Shown: one piece after another, positions 10,156 to 20,375 of the stretch
Position numbering within the stretch: position 1 is the first letter of the stretch
How the letters are laid out: every line of letters starts with the position of its first letter
Assembly (NCBI GenBank): GCA_013368325.1
Contig: JAACJK010000220.1
Span: forward strand, 1,116,001 to 1,180,000
Direction of reading: 5' to 3'
DNA length: 64,000 bases
Origin: Ephemerocybe angulata
Lineage: Eukaryota; Basidiomycota; Agaricomycetes; Agaricales; Psathyrellaceae
Made by a program: the position numbers and the translations under genes
The notes under the pieces: generated by a model
Told to the model about the DNA's origin: nothing
Seen by the model: only the letters and a program-made list of their open reading frames with translations
The model's database searches: none

Positions 10156-13100
10156 CTATGGCTTGGTGGCCTTGGCAGCATCAAGCCACATATTGGCCTT
10201 ATTCAGAACATCGCACAAGACCTTTGACACGTCTTCACGAGCTGCGACTTGGGTAGGGTCATCTCTAGTGGTAGGCTCTTCCCAGAGCATACCAAGTTGG
10301 TTCTCAATCTGAAGAAAACGTCCCTGGTCAACTTCGTCAGAGTATAGCATGCGGAACACAGTACCTTCTGTGCCAACTGGGTCATATAGGCACCTAGGGT
10401 GTGGGCGAATATCTTTTCAAGTTGACGAAGATGGCCCAGAATCCAGTCGGCTGCTTTCTGAAATATAATTCCTTTGTTCTCATCGATATACCTGGTCAAA
10501 GTTTCCTAGGAAGGGTTGTTTGGTCAGCGCCGAACTTCGATAAACTCCAGCAAAACAATGCAAGGTACTTACCTGCTGCTTAATCGTGCTCCCCTTCCCT
10601 CTAATCCGCGACGCAGTTGTATACGCCCCCTTCAACTCGTCAGACACGATATCCAGAAGCGGACGCGCAATTTCCCTCTGTTTCATCGTCTTCATCTTGT
10701 CCAACTTGATCATGATATCCTTGAGCGTCTGCTTCGTAGCGTCGAGACAGTCGTTATTCAACCGCGAAAGCCTGTCCCGCTCGGACTGCGGAAGGTCCTT
10801 CGCCGACATCTCAAACTCCTTGAGCAGCTTGATAATCGCAATCTCCAGCTGCACCTTGATGGGTCCGAATAAGTCGCGTTTGAACACCTTGCCGAACGAC
10901 TGCGCGATGCTGGCTGTGAAGGGCTCGAGAAGGGACACGTTCAGATCGAAGCCCATGGGCCATCTCCCGTTGTGAGAAATGACTAGTTACACGGTTTTGG
11001 TTAATGGAAGAGTAGAGCGGCCAGGAAGGGGAAGGGTACTGACTGGCTTGCTGTGCTTTCCAGTGCTTTCCAGCGAAATATCTGCCGACAATCTCTACTG
11101 CCTCGTCGCACGCCTGATATATCCCGTCAGTCAGCTCGATTCGCGAGGGGGACTTGATCACTGACATTTCTGACACCCTCCTGGCATTTATCCTCCAAGC
11201 CCTCCTTGAAATGCTTCTTTACATCTCTCATGCATTTCACCGTTAGAACCTCAAAGGCCTATAGAAATCAGTCAGCATATGCGCAAGGCAAAGAAGGTCT
11301 TTCGTAAACTCCGGAGTGAGATAGCACTCACCGCTGCCAGCCGCTCCGCAATCCCAGACTTGCGGTCATCAAGTTTCCTCGAAACCAAGGCAGTAGTCTT
11401 AGACTTCCACCTCCTACGGAGAGTCTCCCGATTCACAGCGGCGAGTTTGCCGTTTGACTCTATCCACGAGTTCATTTCAATCGCAAGGGCTCTCAGCGCC
11501 CTCAGAGACGCCTGGGCTGCGGCATGGCGCGCTTCACGAGTAAGCTCGCGGCACCAAGCTTGCAGTTCGGGGATTCCTGTGTCTTCTTCCCTCAAGAAAC
11601 ACTGGGGTTCACCGTCGCCTTTGACTTGACCTGGGACATCGTTATTAGAACCATAAACATCGGAAGGACAACAACAAATTATACCTGTTAACCTCAGGTA
11701 ATCCCGACTAGAGCAAGTGAACACGGCCAAGTCGCCGGTTGAATTTTCTGGGGGGCCATAAAGTTAAGACTGATACAAACTGAATGTCATGGGTAAGACT
11801 TACCCTCAGGCGGGTCAGGATCATCTTCATCCGGCTCTTGGGCTCTCAAAAGCCCTGCCTTAAACTGCGCTTTCAACACCTCTTTCGCATGCGCAGACCG
11901 CTGCAACGAGCAAAACGCATTTTTTTCCTTCTGCAGAATCCTACTTTCATTCGCGAGCTTCGCGTCTCGCACAATGTCTTCCCCGAGCTCCTTTTCCGCC
12001 GCCTCTATGCGCCTTTGAAGCGCTGCTATCCGCTCCTGCACGCTCATCTCCGGCTCCTCCGACAACATGCGGGACCCGAAGGACGTCGCCTGCGACATAG
12101 CAGAGAGCGGTGGACCCGGGGGCGGATTGAGGGATTCGTCTGCGGAGATTTCCTCCTCATCTTCCTCCTCGTCAGAATCTTCGAGCTCGGTGAGGTCGGA
12201 TTCTTCCGCGCTCGAGCCCTCCTCGTCCGAGCTGTCGCCTGCGCTACGCCGGCGTTTCGCTGACGCGCTTGATCCGCGTTGCCACAAAGCCTTCCTCTTG
12301 ATACCTGCATGGGAAGTACTGGAACCGTTCCCCTTGAGCAACTCCAGTTCGGCTTTCATGGCTGTTTGAGATGCAAGGCAGTTAGACTAAACGTACGCGG
12401 CTAATTTGGGATATTTCCTTCACTCACTGGTAATTTGGTTTTGCTTCTGGGAGATGTGAGAAGCTAACTGAGCTCGATCAGATTCGTTTTCTTTCGTCCT
12501 GCGCTCGATGGACTGGAGCTGGGGGTGGTTGTGAAGCTTGAGCGCGGAGATGATCTCGCTGCAGGACACGCCGTCCGTCTGGCTGGCGATGAAGGTGATG
12601 CACCGCGCGTCATATCTAGGTAGATATAAGCATAGTTCACAAACCGTAGCTTGAATATAATCAACTTACTTGCCCTCTGTGATGGAAAGTGTATTTCCCG
12701 ATCAGAAACGGCAAACCAAGCTTAATCTATAACTTACCCACTATAGATAAGATAAGAACATCATGAGCAACGACAGGGAAAAGAATAGATGGAAAACGCA
12801 CTTATGAGCTGCATCTTGAACGCTTCGCTGAGGAGATCTATGTTGACCCACATCCATCAATACCTCGAAGAAAAGCATATGCAGAACAGCACTCACTCTG
12901 CGCAATACCATCATCCACCGCCCTCGTGATATGCGCCACAACCCAAATCCGCTCCGCCTCCTTCATATACTTCCCCGCAATCGCGCTCCTCGCCACATTC
13001 GTGTCCGCCACGCCAGGCAGGTCCACCAGCACCGCGCCCGTCGCCAGCGCCTTCGCGTTGCACCGGATATGCACGTCGCGGATCAAGGGCCACAGGCGCG

Positions 13101-14159
13101 CTGGGGGAGACGACGCTGACGCCCCGTCCTCGGTGGATGGCACGAATTCGCTCTCGATGTACGGGGACATCTGCTCTGCGAACTTGCCGGACGTCTTGCC
13201 CTCCACTCTGGCCGTTGTACCCAGTTTTGCGAGGACGCTCGGGTCGAGGTTGATGATAGATGTCGCGTCTACGTTCTGGCGCAGGTCGTCGAGTTGGAGG
13301 GTTGGGTATACGGCATGGATCTATCGTTGTTCATTGAATTTAGCAAGGTCTCCGGCATGCGCCTGGCGAGGCGGTAGTCTAGGTTGGGGGTTACACACCT
13401 TCTTCCAAGCAATCTCAACCTCCTTGCTGAGCTTCTCTCCAGCCTTCTTAGTCTGCGCCGGCTTGTCGGTCCTCACGTCTCCAATGCATGCTGTGTTTTC
13501 GTCCTTCGCCAGATCCTTCAAAAGCACCTCGAGCTCCTGCATCCACTCCTTCTCTGAGATGAAGGTGATCTCTGCGCATATCTTCTGCTTCTTGTGGTGC
13601 GATATCTTGGTGACGACCGACGTGCATGCTATAATAAAGACATTATCGAAGAGTAAGTAAACAGAGGTGTCCTAATATGGGTAATAATGTTAACGTACCG
13701 CGGAGACCACTGGTTGGAACGATATTGTCTTTTCACGGTAAAGAGACGTTAGCGTTTTAGACAAACTGGAGATACGATCGTCGAGCCTACCTCCGAGCAG
13801 CGCGTTTACAAGCGACGACTTTCCAGCACCGGTAGCTGTAATGAAAGGATTGCTGTTAGGGCACATAAATGGCCATGACGCAGGGGCACGCACCTCCATA
13901 AATAGCAATGAGGGTCTCGGGCGTTGGAGCGACTGCCTCCAGTCTTCCCAGGACGCACATAAGCAAAGCCATTCCTATTCCTAGAAGAGAAGCAGACGGG
14001 TATAACGCACTTGGCTTTATCCTTCTCCCAGTCCTTCGCCCGCTCAGGATCGACGGACAGCAACTTCATGCCGTCCCCAAGCTTCTTCGATAGGTCCCTG
14101 ACGTCCTTCCCCGCGCTCTTCACGTCCCAGCGCAACGTCGCTGATTTGCGCTTCGCCAT
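10156..14159 (-). CDS. Large dynamin-like GTPase A (SLIP-GC/NUGGC-like)
   Basis: Eighteen exons: 14159-14011, 13943-13894, 13835-13791, 13728-13699, 13628-13399, 13320-12897, 12837-12802, 12740-12738, 12676-12670, 12615-12428, 12361-11804, 11747-11685, 11630-11332, 11258-11166, 11113-11044, 10982-10573, 10505-10365, 10308-10156; 982 residues. G1 is GATGAGKSS (Lys73, Gly67 split by an intron), then IVPTSG as G2 and DLPG (268-271) as G3. The position of G4 reads SQTDG (336-340), where paralogues B and C have SKTDD and GKTDD, so the nucleotide-binding Lys is Gln here. A basic/acidic Ser-rich linker (KRKALWQRG, AKRRR, then poly-acidic) follows, then a CSSRDYLRL stretch and a helical C-terminus. 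Size and motif order fit the nuclear SLIP-GC-type dynamin-like GTPases. The family call is inference; substrate and location are unknown, though the basic stretches could act as nuclear signals. Confidence 0.8.
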
Positions 14160-14737
14160 TGGTGGGCAAGTACCGGAAATAGATGGGCTTAGTGGATGTC
14201 ACGGAGTGATTAAATATGTAGGCTTTCGGCACGATCCATAAGGCCAAGGGGTTCCCAGAAGGAGAACAAGAAGGAAAACAACGTCAGCGACGCGCAGCAG
14301 GAATACGGGGGCGCTTACAAGGTCTGTGCTCGTCGTTGAGCAGTCTTAAATACAAGAGGGGAAGTGGCAAGATGTGATGTTCAACGCAGGTTGGTTTATG
14401 GATGAAAGAAAGGAACAATGTCGGAAAAGCCTTGGCGCCCTGTGCCCCTAACCATATTATTCCCACACTCATTGCTCAAACAGCATTTTAGTCAGCACCC
14501 TAACCCTGGGTTAGGCGCTTGCGGGGGAACACTTAGCGCCCGCTCCTGCTGCTCCGCTTGAGCGAAGGAGAATTTCTAGCTTCATTTTTGAAGGTGAGGG
14601 CTCGGTCTTTTTAGCACGAAGTTTAGGAGAGCTTATATATAGTATACTATTCTATTTGCTATTCTCCGAGTACATGATTCAAGCACGGGAGAAGATCAGG
14701 TATACTGGCTGCGCCACGATGGTCAGTGACAGCCTCA
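14160..14737. promoter_or_regulatory. Promoter region of GTPase A
   Basis: A 578-bp region between the 3' end of the phosphopantetheine adenylyltransferase gene and the start of GTPase A, both on the minus strand. On the minus strand it contains a TATATATAAG stretch around 14632-14645, about 480 bp before the ATG. That is far for a core promoter unless the leader is long or spliced. No gene is visible. Confidence 0.4.
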
Positions 14738-16046
14738 TTAGTTCTTGGAGTCTACCCCCTGAACCTCCTTCGCCTTTGCATCCCTCTCAGCAATCCAGCT
14801 CCTGATAAAGGTACTGCTCAGCTTCATATCCTTGAGCCAGCCTACATCTTCATGGTCAAGGTTGTGGTTGGTTGACGAGATAACGTCGATCACATAGAGG
14901 TCGAGAGGGGGAAGATTGTGTGATGCACGATGGGCAGCAACTGAGCGGTGATTGTTAGAACATGGAGGCGATGCATAGTAAGATTGAGCTTACTTTCTTT
15001 CGCACCAGAGATAGTCTCCCTGCTGACGACGAGCGCTTGAATATTAGGGTCGTACCCGGTGGGCCCGTAAACGTCCGTCAGCTCGGTCAAATAGTATTCA
15101 ATACCCTTCTTGAACCTCCCCAAGAACTTGCGCACGTTCTCCATTCGCACCTCCAACGGTTCCACCAGGTCCGCATTCGGCTTCTTAGACAACAGTGACG
15201 ACGACGTGACGCCGACAATGAGCTTTTCCGATGCGATCCAGGCCCCCATGGAGAGGAGAATCTTGTGCCCCGCATGCAGGTGGTCGAAAGTTCCCCCTAG
15301 GGCGACGACTGGGTACATTTTTGGCTTCTGTGATTGTGTTTGGGTCAGGAGGGACGAGATGCTCGCGAACGACGCGTCTGTGACGTCATGCCGGATATTG
15401 CTGCTTGTCGTCGACCGCGAGAGGGAGGGCGTCTGGGGTGGGAACGGCGTCTGGGGTGCGAGGGGGGTCAGGACGCTCGAGTAGCTGCCTTCAGCGATAG
15501 CGAGGTCGGGGATGTTGCCTCCAGCGTGAAGGTAGGCCGTGCGCTTGGCACCGATAGACGCCGGGAGCGGGGTGGCGATGGAGTCTGTCCCGAATACAGT
15601 ATGAGTGGATGTCAGAGGAGAACGTGTGCTGCAGTACCTCCGCTGACCCTAAATACAACCTCCACGTTGAGATCCCGGACAAGTTCGTCGAGATCGTTCT
15701 CGAGATCGTTGTCGTTGAGACCTTTGAGGAGGACGTCGATGTCCATCAGCACTCTGCCCTTCTCCTGCGCGATCTTTGTTGCCTGCACGTATACAAAGGT
15801 GAGCAGACGCTGCACATCCTTCCAGCTGCTGGTTGCGGTGTGGGAGATGGCGAGAGACTCGGGGTAGGTGGAACCGTCGCGGACGAGATTGAAACAGCGG
15901 GAGAAGAGGACGATGACGAGCTTGTCCTTCGTGAGCGAGGTCGCTGTCTGGATGACTGCCGAGAGAAAGTGCGGGGTCTGCACGGACGGGACGGTGGCGA
16001 GCAGCAGACTGGTGGAGACGGTGTCGACGGGGGTAGGGAAAGACAT
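14738..16046 (-). CDS. Phosphopantetheine adenylyltransferase (eukaryotic type, CoA synthesis)
   Basis: Three exons: 16046-15638, 15584-14994, 14940-14738; introns are 53 nt and the product is 400 residues. It converts 4'-phosphopantetheine and ATP to dephospho-CoA, the fourth step of CoA synthesis. The C-terminal half is a nucleotidyltransferase fold with GGTFDHLHAGHK (the HxGH-type signature), SSLLSKKPNADLVEP, VSRETISGA and SSTFIR. The N-terminal 190 residues lack catalytic motifs but fit the extension seen in fungal homologues and in the N-terminal part of animal CoA synthase. There is no dephospho-CoA kinase domain, so that step must be encoded elsewhere. It is divergent from the DHHC gene with only 114 bp between the start codons. 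Confidence 0.92.
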
Positions 16047-16160
16047 GATTGGCAGTCCCCGGGCAAGCGCCGGTCATTAGCCGGCGGAGACTGAGCGTGG
16101 GAATCTCTTCCGGATGGGGTGCGGTGGTTTGCTGGAGTGTGCTGTTGGACTCTGGCCACG
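16047..16160. promoter_or_regulatory. Short bidirectional promoter
   Basis: Only 114 bp separate the ATG of the phosphopantetheine adenylyltransferase gene (minus) from that of the DHHC palmitoyltransferase gene (plus). Both 5' leaders and the shared promoter must lie here or overlap the coding regions. The segment is GC-rich with no TATA box. Confidence 0.6.
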
Positions 16161-19100
16161 ATGGCGCACGTAAAGCGCAACTCGCTGCCGCTGCCGACGA
16201 CGATAGCGCTGCCAGACAGCCCAGCGACCCCAAATGCCACGTTCACCCCATCTACCCCCGTCCCGCCGTCGCCCGTAACCAGTTTCAGCTTCAGCGGAAC
16301 CCATCCCCTCCCCCTCAACGCCTCCAATATTCTCCTCCACAACACCCAGTTCACGGCCCAGACCTCGAGCTCGACACATGCAGGCGGAATTCAGCCCAGC
16401 GCGAGCTTTTTCAAGCCCAAAAAACCCGTGGAATACGCCTCAGGCGCCCAGCGATACCCACCCCCTCCACCGCATCTGGGCCTGCCCGACGGCGACGACG
16501 AGCACGGAGTAGAGACCGAAGAACCAGCCAAACCCCGAGCGTCGACACATCTGACCATCCCGCACCCCCTCTCGCCCTCCTTTTCGACCGGCACCCTTTC
16601 GCCGTCGCTTTCACAGCACCACCACCACCATTCCAATCACTCGCTCGACGACATGCGTGAGCACGAGGACCGTGGTGGAGTCCCGCCGTCTGACACGGAA
16701 GACGATTTAAAACGACGCACTGTCAATCCAAAGCTCAGCAGAGAACCCCTCATCGATGCGGCCCATACCCCCAACCCTACGCTTACGATTCCAGGCACAC
16801 CCTCTCGTATACCCCCCATTAATACCGGCATCCTTTCCATCGGAGGCAACCACAATTTCAACAACCCTGGTCCGTCAAGACCTGTCCTGTCCATTAGGGG
16901 CAGCGGCGCTCAGAGTCCCACCTCAGCAGGAAGCTCAAATCGCTTCGGCCTCATGAGAACGGTTTTCGGCGGTGCCTCCCAGAGCTCCTCAACGACGCCG
17001 CACTCTGCCTCGACAAACTCTCCTGCAACACCTCGACGAGGAAGCCAAGACGCTGTTAACACCACCCGGGCCTCGCGGCGTACCAGCCTCGATGTGAGCA
17101 TCACCACCAAGAAGAGCAAACGCAATAGCCTCGTGTACAAGCCCCGTCTCACCTTTGAGAGCCTTCGCCGGAGCTCAGCGTCGCGGGACGAGACTGGCAG
17201 CAGGAGGGAAAGCTACGTCGCAACGGAAGACGAAACCGAGGACGAGAGGGGCTTGCATAATCGTAGCCACAGTCACGGGCGCCATCCCTTCGCTGCTGAA
17301 AATGGCGATGGAATACCTTTAACGCCCACCAAGGCCGGCGCACGGAAGGCTTCGAAAGGGAGGGGAAGCCGGAGTGGCCATGGGCACGGCCGGTCCGATG
17401 ATGGACATACGCATACGCCGCGGAAGGACCGGGCCCGGGCGAAGCGCTCAAGCTTTGGCGCGTCCTCACGTTCGAGATCGCGTTCAGTGGGCTCTTCGCG
17501 ATCGTCGCTGTCGGACGAGGAGGATGTTTCATCGCTCGAGGGGGGTGGTGCGAGCACTCCTACGCCTGGGCTGTTCAATCCAACGCCGCCGCCGTTAGGA
17601 AGGGGTGAGTATCCGAAAATGAAGACGCCCCTGCGGTACCCGCTCGATCCTAGCTTGATTCCGGTGGAAAAGTTGGAGCAGGAGTTGGCAACGAGGGCGA
17701 GGGGGAGGAAGCGGAGCAGGCGTGGTATTCTGGGTAACGTGAGGCTTGGGAAAGGGAAAGGGGGTGCGTTGGAGAAGCAGACGGGTCTTCCGACGACGAC
17801 TGGGGGCACAACGTTGTCGTCGCAGTCGTCGAAGCAGCATATCCGTGCCGCGGTCGACATAGCTGAGGATGATGAGAATGGTGGGGACGAGAAGCCGGGG
17901 CGGCTGGTGAAGCGGTACGAGTTGCATCCGTCGAGGAACGGGTTCTTCTTTGGTGGAAGGATAATGACGGGCGGGGACAGCCCGTGGGCTTTCATCATGG
18001 CGCTCTGCGTCCTGTTCGGTATTGCAGGTGTATGGTTTGGAACGACGGGGGTGTGGTGGTGGAAGGAGGCAGGTCGTGCACGGGTGTCAATTTCCTTAGG
18101 TGACCCGCCTCCCGTCGGACTGGGCAATACGGGCCTCAACCTCCGCCCAGGGCTGTCTAGCCTCGACAAGTTGGGGGTGGAAGGCCGCGATTGGACGTGG
18201 GTCACGGTAAATGCGAATGCACGCCGGGCGGGGAAGGCGATCGTGATCGTCTGCGCGTACCTCACGGCCATGGTGATAAGCAGCATGTTCATGACCGCGT
18301 TCAGCGACCCTGGGGTGCTGCCCCGCGGCTTGGATCTGAACCCGCCGTTCCCTGCGAACTCGCCGAGCGATGGAGGCTTGAGGGCACCGATGCCCAGGGA
18401 TTTGAAGGTTAGGGAGGATGTGGTGAGGGTCAAGTATTGTCCGACGTGTAAGACGTATAGGCCGCCCCGGGCGAGTCATTGTAAGATGGTGAGTGGATTG
18501 ATCCTGGGCTGTGTGCAACGACGATGCTCATACACCGGCTCAGTGTGATAATTGTGTGGATGGATGTGATCACCATTGTCAATGGGTGAACAACTGTGTC
18601 GGCAGTCGGAACTATACGACGTTCTTCGTTCTACTCATGAGTGCCGTACGTCTTTCCAAATCCTTGACACTCGAGGCGAAAATCTGACTCGTGACATGCA
18701 GACGCTTACTGCGATTTTGGTCATCGTCACCGCCGCACTGCATCTGTACTATCTCACTGTCTGGCAAAGATACACCTTCAAGGAAGCGCTATCGCAAGGG
18801 GCGGGTAGCGCGGTTGGGTTTTGCCTCGCGATCGTGGTGATTTGGCCTGTAGGAGCACTGTTGAGCTATCATCTTAGGGTGAGTCTTTTCTACGATTACT
18901 TGCTTTCGCCCAGTTCGGTTCGCCCAGCCTTCAACCCATACATCCCCTTTCCCGATTACGAGCGATCTCGTATCCTCCAAAACCTTGAATCATGTCGATT
19001 TCTTACCCGCGCTTGCCTCTCATCCCATCTCGTCTCGCCCCGCACCCGACTCATCGGTGGTGGTAAAGCATGATTAAAACTTATCACATATACTTGAACC

Positions 19101-20375
19101 TCCAATCATTATTGGGCGGACGTGTTAGTGAATTAATCAGACGCTGAGCTTTCCTACTCCCCCCTCTTGCTACTTCTCGTCGTGTGAGCTGAATACCTTA
19201 CTGACTTTATTTCCTCTCCTCCTCCTCCTTATTCTCTTCACAACAAATCGATTCTCCAACGACACGGGCAATCTCTACCTCCGACTTTGTATTCGCCTTC
19301 GATCTCGACTTCGTGGGTGTGGTAACCAACGATAACGATGATGCGTCTCGTCGAAATCTGATTGCGCCCCGCCCTGGTTCTTTCGTTGGGAATTTCGCGG
19401 GGTCTTTGCTGGTCGGGTTTGGGGGGTATAGTTGTTGTTGCTGAATATCACGACTATCGAGCAAGTGAGTGTCGTTTTCTCCTTCGATTCTAATTCCGGT
19501 GTTCGATCTTCGATCTTGCGTGTCTACTTTCAATTCTGCGCCTTTGAGCATGGTGTGGGAACTACAGGAATTATCTTGAAGCGCTCGCTCCGTCGTGACC
19601 CACACCATGCTCCGGCCCCTCGATGTTCTTCTATGGCTTCTTTCTTTGCCCCTTGTCACAACTTCTCCTGCTTCGACTCTTAGACTGTCATGGCTTCCTA
19701 TTGTGCCTCGTGGAGTTGCTGCTTCTGAAACTGATTCGCTTCTATGCGCGAGTCGGGAACGAGTGGGGAAGCGAGGCTGGCGGGTACATTGCGAGCGATG
19801 TGGATGGACTTGGATAGTGCGATGTGGTCTTAGGCCTGTGACGTTGGGGGCTTGGGTTAAAGGATCGATATACCCTATTTCTTCCGCTTCTATGTGACGC
19901 AGGGAAGGAGGGACGATCTGCGAATGCAGCGTCGGGAAGGGCATCCGAAGTGCTTTACCTCTTCCTCTTCCTCACTCTTCTGCTCCTCACCATAAACTTT
20001 TTGGCTTCCTTCGAAGGCCTTCTTTATGAAATAACTCTGCGTAGATGGATGGATGCTGACTGTGCAATCCAGATCCGCAACCAGGCGCACAAGACCCTCA
20101 TTCCAGGCCCGCCGCCTCCGAACCCCTTCTCGCACGGGAGCTGGAGGAAGAACTTTATCGCGGTGCTGTGTCGCCCGCAGCCGCTCTCGTGGCTCGACGC
20201 GGCGGGGGTGGCGACGGAGGATAGGCGGGATGTGAATCCGGGGCTGTTGGGCGAGGTGGTTAGTGTGAGGGAGAGGGTGGCGGGGGAAAGGGGGTTGAGG
20301 AGTGCGAGGAGTGATTTGAGTGGGTGGGAGGGGGGTGCGAGGGTTAGGAAGGATATTGAGGAGGAGGAGGATTAG
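16161..20375 (+). CDS. DHHC palmitoyltransferase (Erf2-like)
   Basis: Five exons: 16161-18488, 18544-18645, 18702-18878, 19432-19464, 20073-20375; 980 residues. It transfers palmitate to cysteines of membrane proteins; Erf2 does this to Ras with a partner subunit. The zinc/DHHC domain spans the first junction: [15 protein letters not shown], then [24 protein letters not shown], with DHHC at 785-788. Hydrophobic segments lie near residues 604-625, 690-711, 811-828 and 850-870. The C-terminal [12 protein letters not shown] and [13 protein letters not shown] region is typical of Erf2. The first 590 residues are Ser/Pro/Arg-rich and disordered, much longer than in yeast. The start is the first in-frame ATG; the frame upstream has only a GTG. 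Introns 3 and 4 are 553 and 608 nt, ten times the local norm, and enclose a 33-nt exon. Confidence 0.92.

Noticed and set aside
12745..12757. A GATAAGATAAG motif
   Set aside because: It lies inside an intron of GTPase A, not in a promoter, so it was not counted with the transporter GATA clusters; it shows that the motif also occurs by chance.
17273..18433. A 386-codon minus-strand frame
   Set aside because: It is the antisense of the Ser/Pro/Arg-rich part of the DHHC gene; long antisense frames are expected in such GC-rich coding sequence.
19207..19944. A 245-codon open frame on the minus strand inside the long introns of the DHHC gene
   Set aside because: It runs antisense across the conserved 33-nt exon, is rich in Arg, Ser and Thr without motifs, and shows no splice or promoter support; probably chance in GC-biased DNA.
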